DNA of 64,000 nt from Klebsiella pneumoniae (GCA_945862325.1 CAMAXZ010000016.1:1-64000); one strand, 5' to 3'; shown: positions 36,672 to 46,017, counted from the stretch's first letter. Translations and numbers: made by a program. Notes: generated by a model not told the origin, from the letters alone.

Positions 36672-38564
36672 TCAGCCCGGGGAGAAGATGAACGGGTAGC
36701 TGACGATGACGATGCCGCCGCCCTTCGGCTCGGGGAACTGGAACCGCATGAATCGGCCGTTGATGCAGCTCTCGACCGCGGAGTTGTTCATCGTCGTGGT
36801 CTTCGTCGTGGCGGAGGACACCGTGCCGTCCTTCGCGATGACGAACTTGACGGTGATCTTGCCGCCGAGCGCCGGGTTCTTGGTGAGCTCGCGCTGGTAG
36901 CAGTAGCGGATCTGGCTCATGTTGCGCTTGATGACCGCGTCGATGAGCGACTTGTCGAGGGCGCCGAGGATGATCGGGTCGCCGCCGACGGTGCCGATGC
37001 CGCCTTCGCCCTTCGAGCCGAACTCGCCGCCGCCCTTGCCGTAGCCCGAGGCGCCCGACCCACGGCCCTTCGTGCCGAGGCCGCCGAGGCCCTCCGCCGT
37101 GCCGCCGCCGCCGAGGCCCGAGCCACGGGCGCCGAGGCCGCCGGAGCCGATCTGCGTGCCCTTGTTGCCGATCAGGCCGCCGATGCCGCTCATCATGTCG
37201 GCGTTCAGGCCGGTGTTGCCGAGCACGCCGTCGAGCGCGGAGTCGTCGCGAAGCGCGCCGAGGAGACCGGCGTTCTCGGCGATCTCCTTGTCCAGCTGCT
37301 GCTTCTGCATCTGGACCTTGTCGCCCTTCGCCTTGTCCATCTTGGCGTCTTTCTTGCCGACCTTGCCCTCTTCCTTCTTGGCCTTCGCGCCCTCGCCGGC
37401 GTCCGGGTTCTTGTCCGGCTTCTTCTTGTCCTTGAGCTCCTCTTCCTTCTTCTCGAGCTGGAGCTCGACGAGGCGCTCCTCGAGGTCGTTGTTGGAGGAC
37501 TCGGGCGGAGGCGGGGTGATGGCGAGCGCGATGCCGAAGAGGATCGCGACGGCGGTGAAGAACACCCAGATGCCGAGGAACGGGTAGTCGATCTCTCGAC
37601 CCCACTCGGTGACCACCTGCTTGGACTTGTAGACCTTGTGCGCCACGAACACGGTGTGTCCGAGGTCGACCACGAGGCGGGACTTGTCGTTGATCTCGAT
37701 CTGGATCGTCGAGCCGCTGCGCTTGGCCTTGCCTTCCGCCGCGAGCTCCGCGAAGGTCTTGCGGGTGTCGTCGACGTCGACGAAGCCGGCCCACTTGTCG
37801 GAGGCGTTGCACACCCAGTTGCCGCCGATGTTCTCGAACAGCGCGTAGTCGTCGCTCGGGAGCATGTCGGCCGGCACGAAGAACTGGCTCTTCCACTCTT
37901 CGTGGAAGCCGAAGCCGGTGAAGTGCTTGGACACGCCGGAGCCGAGGGTGGCCTTCTGGCTCGGTCCGAAGTGCTTGAGCTCGCAGACCGAGTCACCGAA
38001 CACCTGCGCGACCTCGAGCACCATGCCGCGCGACCGGTCGGCGTTCGCGTCGCCAGCGGCGGTGGAGGCGCGCATGACGAAGGCCATCACGTCCTCGACG
38101 GCGTCGTCATCGTCGGCCGCGGCCGTCGGCGTGCCGTTCGGCGCGGTGGCGTCGTCGTGCGTGGCCTCGCGCTTGGACAGGGAGACCGCCGCCCAGGGCG
38201 CGGCGCCCTCGACGCGGGTGGCCTCGTCGTCGGAGAAGGCCGCGGCGTCCGTGATGCGCACCACCACCCGCACCGGCCCGAAGCCGAGGGTGTCGCCGCT
38301 GGCGACGGGGGCGTTGGCGACCGGGGCGCCGTTCAACGTCGTGGACTGGTCGCCCACGAGGTCGAGGAGCTGCACGCTGCCGTCGCCGTTGACGTTCACG
38401 ACGGCGTGCAGGTCCTTCAGGGCCGGGTGATCGATCCGGAGCTGGGCGTCCGGGCCCTTGCCGATGCGGACGCTCTCGGCGGAGGACTCCTCACGACGGA
38501 CGAATTCGCCGCCGTTGAAGATCTCGAAGGTGAGGACGAGAGAACCGGAGGTCTTGCCGGCCAT
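36672..38564 (-). CDS. gltG: Gliding-type protein GltG/PglI with FHA domain
   Basis: 630 residues. An N-terminal FHA domain (about 10-105; VRIGKGPDAQLRIDHPALKDLHAVV, TTLNGAPV) would read phospho-Thr in the cytoplasm. A conserved middle region (MVLEVAQVFGDSVCELKHFG) and one membrane helix near 325 (FLGIWVFFTAVAILFGIALA) follow. The periplasmic part has a Lys/Glu coiled coil (ELQLEKKEEELKDKKKPDK), a long Gly-rich linker and the AgmX/PglI TonB-like domain (GALDKSLIDAVIKRN, IRYCYQRELTKNP, VESCINGRF, FPEPKGGG). In M. xanthus GltG links the inner-membrane motor to the outer membrane. The same role is inferred here. Confidence 0.82.
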   Translation of the reverse strand: MAGKTSGSLVLTFEIFNGGEFVRREESSAESVRIGKGPDAQLRIDHPALKDLHAVVNVNGDGSVQLLDLVGDQSTTLNGAPVANAPVASGDTLGFGPVRVVVRITDAAAFSDDEATRVEGAAPWAAVSLSKREATHDDATAPNGTPTAAADDDDAVEDVMAFVMRASTAAGDANADRSRGMVLEVAQVFGDSVCELKHFGPSQKATLGSGVSKHFTGFGFHEEWKSQFFVPADMLPSDDYALFENIGGNWVCNASDKWAGFVDVDDTRKTFAELAAEGKAKRSGSTIQIEINDKSRLVVDLGHTVFVAHKVYKSKQVVTEWGREIDYPFLGIWVFFTAVAILFGIALAITPPPPESSNNDLEERLVELQLEKKEEELKDKKKPDKNPDAGEGAKAKKEEGKVGKKDAKMDKAKGDKVQMQKQQLDKEIAENAGLLGALRDDSALDGVLGNTGLNADMMSGIGGLIGNKGTQIGSGGLGARGSGLGGGGTAEGLGGLGTKGRGSGASGYGKGGGEFGSKGEGGIGTVGGDPIILGALDKSLIDAVIKRNMSQIRYCYQRELTKNPALGGKITVKFVIAKDGTVSSATTKTTTMNNSAVESCINGRFMRFQFPEPKGGGIVIVSYPFIFSPG

Positions 38565-38624
38565 GGTCGAATCCTTCCCGTCCGTGGAGACGGGGCGAGA
38601 GCGGTCGGGGAGGTGGGCGAGGGC

Positions 38625-38903
38625 CTACTTCACGTCGTCGATGGACTGCTCCATCTCCGCGTTGAAGTCGGCGCGCAGCTTGATGAGCGGGTTGAAGGAC
38701 GCCTTCTTGCGGTCGAGCACCAGCTGGCTCTGGGGCTTCTGGAGCTCGCCGGCGACGTCGAGGCCCTCGAAGTCGATCTCGGTCTTGGACTTGTACTGGA
38801 CCTTGCGGCCGTCTTCGCCCTCTTCGTCCTGGGCGAGGGCGCCACCGGCGAAGACGGCGCCGAACGAGGCGAGAGCGAGGACGCGGACGATGAAGCGGGT
38901 CAT
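38625..38903 (-). CDS. Small secreted protein, gltF position
   Basis: 92 residues. Signal peptide MTRFIVRVLALASFGAVFAGGALA, then an acidic start and a short domain: YKSKTEIDFEGLDVAGEL, KPQSQLVLDRKKASFNPLIKL. GGAG precedes the ATG. It aligns by eye with the next small gene (TEI-D/E-FE, GEL-x-K/R-P, L-I-x-L/V-R), so the two are paralogs. Sitting between gltE and gltG, it occupies the place of gltF in M. xanthus; I cannot confirm homology. Confidence 0.75.
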   Translation of the reverse strand: MTRFIVRVLALASFGAVFAGGALAQDEEGEDGRKVQYKSKTEIDFEGLDVAGELQKPQSQLVLDRKKASFNPLIKLRADFNAEMEQSIDDVK

Positions 38904-39008
38904 GAACGACTCCGTAGCGGGCTGGGTGCATCTTCCCCCGTACCGGGGCCCGAGACAACGGGTGGGGGGTAAAAGGATCGTCTAGCGGACGACATGGCGC
39001 TGTGCAGT

Positions 39009-39266
39009 CTACCTGAGCGCCGCCGCTTCGTGGGCCGAGACGTCCACGAAGTTTTGACGCACTTGGATGAGGCTCACGAAGCCGAGCCGCCGCACTTCAG
39101 CGACGACCATGCCCGAAGGGCGCGCGAGCTCCCCCCCCAAACTGGCGGCTTCGAACTCGATCTCGGTGCGCGCGGCATAGCGCGCCTGTTCGGGCGGTTG
39201 AACGACGGTGGCGTCGGGGGCGGGAGCGGTCTGGGCTTGGGACGAGAGCACGAGGGCGAGCAGCAT
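39009..39266 (-). CDS. Small secreted protein, paralog of its neighbour
   Basis: 85 residues. Short signal peptide (MLLALVLSSQAQTA), GGAGG upstream. The core YAARTEIEFEAASLGGEL, RPSGMVVAEVRRLGFVSLIQV mirrors the downstream 92-residue protein. No family recognised. Within the gliding cluster it is probably a periplasmic subunit. Confidence 0.72.
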   Translation of the reverse strand: MLLALVLSSQAQTAPAPDATVVQPPEQARYAARTEIEFEAASLGGELARPSGMVVAEVRRLGFVSLIQVRQNFVDVSAHEAAALR

Positions 39267-39321
39267 GAAGACCTCCGCCCGTGGAACGTAGGGGCGGGGC
39301 GTCGCTTACACCTCGTGTCGC

Positions 39322-39344
39322 AGCCCCGCGAAGACCGCGGGGCT
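39322..39344 (-). terminator. Perfect 9-bp hairpin after gltE
   Basis: AGCCCCGCG (39322-39330) pairs with 39336-39344, loop 5 bases, 12 bp beyond the stop at 39357 on the minus strand. No T-run. It may attenuate or stabilise the mRNA between gltE and the small genes. Confidence 0.45.
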
Positions 39345-39356
39345 GGACGTGGGGCG

Positions 39357-40877
39357 CTACTGCGGGGCGGGCGCGGGGGCCGGCGCGGGGGCAGGGGCCT
39401 CGGGAGCAGGAGCCGGCGCGGGAGCCTCGGGCGCCGGCGGGGGAGCCGCCACGCACGTGGACTTGACGGCCTCGATCATCGCGAGCGGCTCTTCGAGGAG
39501 GGTGCGCGTGTCGGGGGCCGACGCGTAGTCCTTCTCGGCCACGACCATGTCGACCTGCTCGAGGTACATCGTGACCATCTCGACCGTCTCGGGCGAGGCG
39601 GCCGCGATGCACGCGTCGGCGATGTCCTTCTTCATCTGGTCGGAGAGCTTCTTGATCTCGTCGAGCAGCGCCTTGTTGCGCTCCTCGCGCTGACGCTTCT
39701 CTTCTTCGGCCTTCTTCCGCGCCTCTTCGGCCTTCTTGAACTCGGCCTCGAGGAGCTTGACCTCTTCGATCTTCTTGAAGATCGGGTCGTCCGGCGAGAG
39801 CTGACCGGCCATCACCTTCTGGAAGTCCTCGAGCAGCTTCACCGCGAGAGAGAACTTCTTGGTGTAGTTGGCGTGGAGCACGGCGGCGTTCAGCACCAGC
39901 GTGCGGTTCTTCGGGTCGCGCTTGAGCAGCCCCTCGTAGATCTTCTCTGCCTTGTCGTACTCCTTCATGCCGCGGAGCGCGATGGCGTAGCCCATCTGGG
40001 CGTCGAGGTTGTTCGGCGCCTTGCGGCTGGCGACCTCGAGGGACTTGACGGCGGTGCCGTAGTCGCCGGAGTCGAGCGCGATGTAGCCGAGGTTGAGGTT
40101 CGCCTCGAGGTTCTCCGGGTCGAGCTGGAGCGCCGTCTTGAACTCCTGGATCGCCGCCACCTCGTCGCCCTTCGTGAGGTACACGACGCCGAGGTTGTTG
40201 TAGATGCCGGGGTCCTTGTCGGACAGCGTGCGCGCCTTCTCGGCGCAGAGCACGGCCATGTCGTAGTTGCCCTGGGCGTAGTACGCGCCCGAGAGGTTCC
40301 GGTACGCGCCGACGTTCTTCGGGTCGCGGGCGAGCACCTCCTGGGCCTCCTTCACCGCCTCGTCGAACTTCTTCGCGGCGGTGAGGGCGTCCGTGAGGTT
40401 GTTGCGCGCCTTGAGGTCGTCCGGGTTCGCGGCGATGTACTTGCGGTACACGTCCGCGGACTCCGCGCCCTTGCCCGCGGTGGACAGCGCGGCGCCGAGG
40501 TTGAACACGGCGGCGGTGTACGTCGGCTGCAGCTCGAGGGCCTTGCCGTAGTACCGGGTGGCCTTGTCGAGGTCGCCCATGCGTTCAGCGGCGAAACCTG
40601 CGTTGAACCACGCCTTCGCCATACCGGGCTGGACGCCCGGAGGCGCCGTGGCCGCGCCCGTCTCGGGGTTGACGATCGGCGGAACGCCTTCGCCCACCGC
40701 GCGCTCGAAGGCGCCGAGCGCCTTCTGCCAATCGGAGCTTTGAAGCGCCATGACACCGAGCTTGAACTCGGCTTGGGCGTCGATCGAGCCAGCCACGGCG
40801 GTAGGATCCGTCTGGGTCGTGTTCTTCGGCCCGCACGCGGCGAGACCGAGGACGAGGAGGAGGGGGAGAGCGCGCAT
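39357..40877 (-). CDS. gltE: TPR lipoprotein GltE/AglT-like
   Basis: 506 residues. Lipoprotein signal MRALPLLLVLGLAAC (Cys15). At least eight TPR units run from about residue 35 to 310, for example AKAWFNAGFAAERMGDLDKA, PGIYNNLGVVYLTKGDEVAA and LEANLNLGYIALDSGDYGTA. A charged coiled coil (KKAEEARKKAEEEKRQREER) follows near 355-375, and the C-terminus is an Ala/Pro tail. Size, lipidation and order (after gltD) match the M. xanthus GltE/AglT TPR lipoprotein of the gliding complex. Confidence 0.78.
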   Translation of the reverse strand: MRALPLLLVLGLAACGPKNTTQTDPTAVAGSIDAQAEFKLGVMALQSSDWQKALGAFERAVGEGVPPIVNPETGAATAPPGVQPGMAKAWFNAGFAAERMGDLDKATRYYGKALELQPTYTAAVFNLGAALSTAGKGAESADVYRKYIAANPDDLKARNNLTDALTAAKKFDEAVKEAQEVLARDPKNVGAYRNLSGAYYAQGNYDMAVLCAEKARTLSDKDPGIYNNLGVVYLTKGDEVAAIQEFKTALQLDPENLEANLNLGYIALDSGDYGTAVKSLEVASRKAPNNLDAQMGYAIALRGMKEYDKAEKIYEGLLKRDPKNRTLVLNAAVLHANYTKKFSLAVKLLEDFQKVMAGQLSPDDPIFKKIEEVKLLEAEFKKAEEARKKAEEEKRQREERNKALLDEIKKLSDQMKKDIADACIAAASPETVEMVTMYLEQVDMVVAEKDYASAPDTRTLLEEPLAMIEAVKSTCVAAPPPAPEAPAPAPAPEAPAPAPAPAPAPQ

Positions 40878-40889
40878 CGGTTCGTCGTC

Positions 40890-43800
40890 CTACGGTGCGG
40901 TTTCGAAGGAGGAGGTCTCGACGGAGGGCGCCGCGTAGCGCGGCTGCGGGACCGTCTCGAACAGGCCGGGGAATTCGTTCGGGCGCAGGACGCCGAGCCG
41001 TCGCGTCGCGTTGGCGGTGTTGTCGTTGTACAGGTTGAGCTCGTACGACTTCGCGAGCGCCGCGGAGTACGCCGCGATCGCCTTCTCTTCCTGCGGGTAC
41101 GCGCGGTCTTCGAGCGCGTAGCGGTAGAGCTCCTTCTGGTCCTCGGTCAGGTACGCGGGAACGTACGAGTCGAGGAGCGTCTGGCGCATGTTCTCGTACG
41201 CGCTGCCCAGGCGGGTCAGCGCGGCGAGGCCGAACTCACCCGCGCCGGTCTGGATGATCGCCGTGAAGGTCTTGTCGAGCTCGCCCATGGCCTTGGCCTT
41301 GGCGAGGAGCTGCTCCTTCAGGAGCTTGTCGATCTGCTTCTGCGGCAGCGACTTGGACCCGGGACCGTCGATCTTCATGGCGAGGAACGCCTGGTACTGC
41401 GGCTCGGCGACGAGCAGCATGATCTGGGCGGCGTACTCGACCGAGTTCTCCATCGGGACGTTCGCGGCGCGCGCCTTCTCGAAGAAGGCCAGCGTGTCCT
41501 TCCAGAACTGCATCTGCTTCGCGCCCTGGCCGAGCTTCTCCAGGAGGAGCCCGTAGCGGAGGCGCGCGAACATCTGCTCGTCCATGGCCGGCGCGACGTA
41601 GCCGACGGCGGCCTTGCCGGTCGGCGGCGTGAAGAACGCGAGGTAGGCGCCGCTCGCCTCGGCGAACTTGCCCTTCTCCTCGTAGATCTTCGCGATCTCG
41701 AGCTTGAGACCGGTCAGGTTCGGCTTGTCCTTGTACGTGTCGATGTACGCCTTGTAGTTCGCGATCGCCGTCTCCCACTCACCGAGCGAGCGACGGAAGT
41801 ACGCCGCCGAGAACAGCGCGTCGGGCGCGCCGGAGTGCTGCGGGTCGAGCCGGAACAGCTTCTCGTACCAGACCGCGGCGTTCGCGAAGTCCGCGAGAGA
41901 CTCGTAGTCGAACCCGAGGTTCGCCACCTGGTCCTTGTAGAACTTGCTCTTCGGGAACTTGTTGATGAGCTCGAGGCGCGCCGGGATGGCCTCGCTCACG
42001 CGGCCGAGCTCGCGGAGGTACACGCTCGCGTTGTTGAGCGCGAGGTCCGCGTTCGCGGAGCTCGGGAACTCCTTGTAGAAGGCGAGGTAGTCCGCGGCGC
42101 CCTTGGACTTGTCCTGCCCCTTCTTGAAGGAGACCTCGATGAGCTTGAGGCTGGCGTTCTCGTAGACGCCGTAGACTTCCTTCTTGAAGTCGGACGACCC
42201 GAGGCCCTGCTGGTCGAAGTAGAGCTTCGAGTTCGTCTTCAGGCTGTCCCAATCCTCGACGAGGGCGAACGAGTCGAGGATGAGGTTCGCGGCCTGCTCC
42301 GCCTCGCGGGACTTCGGGTCCTTCGCGATGACGATGTTGAACCGCTCCGACGCCTCTTTGAACTGGTTCTTGTTGTAGAGGAGGTACGCCGACTTGTAGA
42401 TGACGTTGCGGGTCTTGCCGTCTTCCGGGAAGAGCTTCGAGTACTGATCGAGCGCCTCGAGCTGCTTCTTCTCCCAGTCGGTCAGCTCCAGGCGGGCCGT
42501 GCTCTTGGTGTCCTTCGCCGTCTGGCCGGCGCCCTCGCGCTTGAGCATCTCCTCAGCGGCGAAGATGGCCGACTCGGCGCAGAAGCGGCTGTGCTGCCCC
42601 TTCGGGTCGATCGACACGACCTTCATGTACTGCTCGTAGGCCTTGTCGTGCTTCTTGACCGTGTACAGGAGCTCCGAGTAGCCGTAGCGAACGTCGTAGC
42701 TGTACTTCGAGGTCTCGAACTCGGTGAGGTACGTCTCGTAGGCCTGCTCGGCGAACTTGTACGCCGACTCGGCGCCCTTGCCGGTCTTGAGCTTCTTCGC
42801 TTCGTTGTGGTACTCGCTCGCGACGCTTCGCAGGTTCTTCTCGAGGCGCTCGTTGGCGCTCTTGATGGCGTCCTGGTTCGTCGCGTTCGTGCGGGCCCAC
42901 TGGGACTGCTTGCCGTAGTTCTTGAGCAGGCGGTCGATCTCGTCGATCGTCTCCTGCTTGCGGCCCATCTTGCGGTAGGCCTGGATGATGTCGTCCTGGT
43001 ACTCGGGGGAGTTCGGGCCGTCCGGCTGCTCGCTGATGAGGCGGCGGTAGGTGGTGACGGCGTCTTCGAACTTGCCGTTCTCGAAGTAGGTGCTCGCGAG
43101 CCGCTTGAGCGCGTCGCGGATGAGCTCCTTCTTGCCGAGCTTGTTGAAGTACTCGTAGGCCTCGTCGAGCTCGCCGGCGTCGGCGAAGAAGCGCACGAGG
43201 TCCTTCAGCGCCTCTTCCTGGAGCTGGAGGTTCGACTTGCTGCCGGACGTGTCGGCCATCGAGTGGTCGACGACGAGCTTCAGGGTGTCGATGGCGAGGT
43301 TGTTTTCACCGACGTTGTAGTAGCACCAGGCCAGCTTGTAGTTGGCGAACGCGTACTTGGGGTGATCCTTGTACTGGGCGGCCTTCTTGTACGCGGAGAG
43401 GGCCTTCGGCGCCTCGTTCTTGTCGAAGAAGTATTCGCCGATCTGGACGTACGCGTCCGGCGCGTAGGCCGAGCTGGAGTAGGAGCGCACGAGGCGCGTG
43501 AACTCCGTGTTCGACTCGTCGACGCGCTTGGTGTCGAGGGTGGAGCGACCAACGTCGCCCAGCGCGGAGGCGAGGAAGAACGTCGCTTCGTCGGCGCGCG
43601 GGAACTGCGGGTAGCTGGTCAGGATCTGCTTGTAGAGCTTGATGCTGCGCTCTTGCCACTCGCGCGAGCCCTTCGTGAAGTCCGCGACCTTGCAGACCTC
43701 TTCGGGCTTGCCGCCCGCCTTGTTGAACTCGGCGTCGTAGCACTTGCCGTGCTGATCCATCTCCTTGAGGTAGAGATAGCGGCCCTGCTCGAAGTACAGG

Positions 43801-44093
43801 TCGGCGAGGCGGAGGATCATCTCCGCCTTCTGGTCGGCGCCGCCCGTGAAGTTCGCGATGAGCTCCTTGAGCTTCGTGATCGCGGAGAGGCGGGCCTCCT
43901 CGGCCTTCTTCTCGTACTCTTCGCTCTGGCGCGACGCGGCGTCGACCTCGTCGAGCTTGATGGTGCGGCGCTCGGCGCGCGTGTCGCGATCTTGCGCGTA
44001 CGCGAGCTCGGGGGTCGCCACATAGGCGAAGGCCCCGAGGCCGATCAACAGGCTGAGCGCGACGCCCAGCTTGGGCGAGTGCGTGAGGGTCAT
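40890..44093 (-). CDS. gltD: Giant TPR protein GltD/AgmU-like
   Basis: 1067 residues; M. xanthus AgmU is about 1200. A signal-anchor or signal peptide (LGVALSLLIGLGAFAYVATPELAYA) is followed by a coiled coil (SRQSEEYEKKAEEARL) and a chain of TPR-like helical repeats over the full length (RADLYFEQGRYLYLKEMD-type units, DAYVQIGEYFFDKNEAPKAL, ALKRLASTYFENGKFEDAV, ELLYTVKKHDKAYEQYMKVV). It is a periplasmic scaffold in the gliding machinery by family. GAGGA lies upstream of the ATG. 12 bp separate it from gltE. Confidence 0.8.
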   Translation of the reverse strand: MTLTHSPKLGVALSLLIGLGAFAYVATPELAYAQDRDTRAERRTIKLDEVDAASRQSEEYEKKAEEARLSAITKLKELIANFTGGADQKAEMILRLADLYFEQGRYLYLKEMDQHGKCYDAEFNKAGGKPEEVCKVADFTKGSREWQERSIKLYKQILTSYPQFPRADEATFFLASALGDVGRSTLDTKRVDESNTEFTRLVRSYSSSAYAPDAYVQIGEYFFDKNEAPKALSAYKKAAQYKDHPKYAFANYKLAWCYYNVGENNLAIDTLKLVVDHSMADTSGSKSNLQLQEEALKDLVRFFADAGELDEAYEYFNKLGKKELIRDALKRLASTYFENGKFEDAVTTYRRLISEQPDGPNSPEYQDDIIQAYRKMGRKQETIDEIDRLLKNYGKQSQWARTNATNQDAIKSANERLEKNLRSVASEYHNEAKKLKTGKGAESAYKFAEQAYETYLTEFETSKYSYDVRYGYSELLYTVKKHDKAYEQYMKVVSIDPKGQHSRFCAESAIFAAEEMLKREGAGQTAKDTKSTARLELTDWEKKQLEALDQYSKLFPEDGKTRNVIYKSAYLLYNKNQFKEASERFNIVIAKDPKSREAEQAANLILDSFALVEDWDSLKTNSKLYFDQQGLGSSDFKKEVYGVYENASLKLIEVSFKKGQDKSKGAADYLAFYKEFPSSANADLALNNASVYLRELGRVSEAIPARLELINKFPKSKFYKDQVANLGFDYESLADFANAAVWYEKLFRLDPQHSGAPDALFSAAYFRRSLGEWETAIANYKAYIDTYKDKPNLTGLKLEIAKIYEEKGKFAEASGAYLAFFTPPTGKAAVGYVAPAMDEQMFARLRYGLLLEKLGQGAKQMQFWKDTLAFFEKARAANVPMENSVEYAAQIMLLVAEPQYQAFLAMKIDGPGSKSLPQKQIDKLLKEQLLAKAKAMGELDKTFTAIIQTGAGEFGLAALTRLGSAYENMRQTLLDSYVPAYLTEDQKELYRYALEDRAYPQEEKAIAAYSAALAKSYELNLYNDNTANATRRLGVLRPNEFPGLFETVPQPRYAAPSVETSSFETAP

Positions 44094-44128
44094 GATCTCA
44101 TTCCTCGATCGGGGAGACGCGGATGATG

Positions 44129-44152
44129 CGAGGCGCGGGGGGCCGCGCCTCG
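44129..44152 (-). terminator. Perfect 10-bp hairpin after gltC
   Basis: CGAGGCGCGG (44129-44138) pairs with 44143-44152 around GGGG. It begins 5 bp after the stop at 44158 and lies 35 bp upstream of the gltD start on the minus strand, so it may act as an attenuator or limit ribosome read-through. No T-run. Confidence 0.45.
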
Positions 44153-44157
44153 TCGAA

Positions 44158-46017
44158 TCAGTTGGAGGTGCAGGAGCCCTGTTCGGTGTACACGTAGTAA
44201 CCGAGCTCGTCCTGCCAGAACTCGCCGTTGAACGGCCAGTAGATGCGGTCGGAGCTGGTACCGAAGCCGATCGCGTCGCGGCTGGACGTGTCGGCGATGT
44301 CGATGCCGGAGGCGGCGCGCTGGAACTTCAAGCGCTCACGGTCGGCGAGCTCGAACTTGATGATGTCGGCCTGGCCGAGGAGGTCGCCGATGTGATTGGA
44401 GGCGGTAGCGAGCTCCTGGAGCATCACCAGGCCGGCGCGACGCTTGAGGCGATCGCGGTCGGCGGCGATGATCTTCTGGAGATCCTCCCCGATCGACTCC
44501 TTCCACTGGGTCTTCTGTTCGGCGATGAGGTCGCGCTCGGCGTCCATCATGTCGAGGTGGGCGACGAGGCCCGCGAACTCCTGATTGCGGAGCATGCGCA
44601 CGAACACGGAGCGGGGGAGCGACGTGTCCGCGGGCTTCTTGCCGAAGAACTTGTCGAACGCCTCGTCCGCCAGCTTCTTGCCCTCGTCGGAGCCGTACTG
44701 CTTGAGCAGGTCGCGCATCTCGGCGTGCATCGGCCGGTAGGTCTGGTCGAAGTCGGCGAGGAGGGCGTCGACCTCGTCGTACTCGCACAGATTGAAGAAG
44801 GTCAGCGCGCGGAGGACCTGGCCTTCGGGGATGAACTCGTCTTCGTTGAAGAAGGGGCTGTTGATCGTCAGCACCTGGCCGAGGACGAGGTTCGGGTCGG
44901 ACAGCATGAAGCTGGTCCAGGCGTTCTCGAAGAGGCTCTCCGGCCAGTAGCGGGAGTCGCGCGGGACGAGGTCGTAGTAGCGCTGGGCCTGCTTGAAGTC
45001 TTCGATGCTGTAGTAGATGCGCGCGATGTTGAGCAGCGAGAGGTGCGCGAGCCGGTCGGCCGCTTCCTTCTCTTGCAGCGTCTGCGCCTCGACCTCGGAC
45101 TTCACGACCTCCTGGAAGGCCTTGACGGCGGACTTCAGGCGGCCCTGCTTCACGGCGATGACGCCGTCGAAGTACTTCGAGCGGGTGTAGAGGTCCGACT
45201 TTTCGCTGACCTGGCCGAAGGCCTTGCGGGCTTCGGTCAGGCTCTCGCGCTCGAACGCCCGCACGCCGGACAGGTAGTAGAGCTGGTTGCGCGCCTGGCG
45301 CGGGTACTCTTCCGCCGGGATCTTCGCGACGATGCGCGCGAGATCGGAGTCGTCGCCGGTGGCCTTGGCGATCGACACGAGCTTCGGGAGGGCGTACTTG
45401 AAGTAGGGGTTGGACGGGCCCTTCTTCAGAACCTCGATGTAGTAGTACTGCGCCGCGTGGTACAGCTTGAGGTCCATCAAGGACTGCGCGAGGTAGTACG
45501 TGATCTTCGCCTCGCTGTCGGGGTAGCTGCCCTCCTTGAGCATCTCCCACAGGAGGATCGAGCTCTGGAGCGGCTTCTTGGCCTTGAAGGCCTTCACCGC
45601 GTCTTCGAGCTTCTCGGGGTCACGTCCTTCTTCCGCCTCTTCGCCGCCCTCGTCTTCGAGGGACCGCTTGCCGCCGTCGCTGTTGGTGCTGCGGGACGAC
45701 GACGAGCGGGAGCCGCCGCCGAGGGTCTCGGTGCGCTCGTACTCGGTCTTCGGCGCTTCTTCGGCCTCCTCGGAGGGCTCTTCCGGGGGCGGGGCCGCGG
45801 AGCGCGACATGATGGCCTTCACCGCGGAGACGATCTCGGCGGGGGCGCCTTCGTTCTGGAGGCACCGAACGTCGTCGGAGCTGAACTTGCCGCCGCTCTC
45901 GTCGATCGTCTGCACGACGATCCCGACGGGCACGTTCACGTTGACCATGCTCATGATCTCCTCGCAGTTCAGCGCGAGGGCAGAGGGGGTCCAGAGGAGC
46001 GCGAGGAGGGTCAGCAT
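44158..46017 (-). CDS. gltC: Gliding-type protein GltC-like
   Basis: 619 residues from ATG 46017 (a GTG 3 bases earlier overlaps the previous stop and is equally possible). Signal peptide LTLLALLWTPSALA, then CEEIMSMVNVNVPVGIVVQTI, a helical unit with two cysteines that I associate with GltC. An acidic, Ser-rich linker (about 75-125) leads into TPR-like repeats (EAKITYYLAQSLMDLKLYHAAQ, LLNIARIYYSIEDFKQAQRYY). The C-terminal quarter is mixed and ends with QGSCTSN. In M. xanthus GltC is periplasmic and part of the same complex. Confidence 0.68.
   Translation of the reverse strand: MLTLLALLWTPSALALNCEEIMSMVNVNVPVGIVVQTIDESGGKFSSDDVRCLQNEGAPAEIVSAVKAIMSRSAAPPPEEPSEEAEEAPKTEYERTETLGGGSRSSSSRSTNSDGGKRSLEDEGGEEAEEGRDPEKLEDAVKAFKAKKPLQSSILLWEMLKEGSYPDSEAKITYYLAQSLMDLKLYHAAQYYYIEVLKKGPSNPYFKYALPKLVSIAKATGDDSDLARIVAKIPAEEYPRQARNQLYYLSGVRAFERESLTEARKAFGQVSEKSDLYTRSKYFDGVIAVKQGRLKSAVKAFQEVVKSEVEAQTLQEKEAADRLAHLSLLNIARIYYSIEDFKQAQRYYDLVPRDSRYWPESLFENAWTSFMLSDPNLVLGQVLTINSPFFNEDEFIPEGQVLRALTFFNLCEYDEVDALLADFDQTYRPMHAEMRDLLKQYGSDEGKKLADEAFDKFFGKKPADTSLPRSVFVRMLRNQEFAGLVAHLDMMDAERDLIAEQKTQWKESIGEDLQKIIAADRDRLKRRAGLVMLQELATASNHIGDLLGQADIIKFELADRERLKFQRAASGIDIADTSSRDAIGFGTSSDRIYWPFNGEFWQDELGYYVYTEQGSCTSN

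Noticed and set aside
38994-44126. Very long plus-strand open frame opposite gltE and gltD
   Set aside because: It is the antisense of well-supported TPR genes, is rich in Arg, Leu, Val and Glu without domain structure, and arises from codon bias at high G+C. The same holds for the long plus frame at 56660-62443 opposite the macroglobulin gene.
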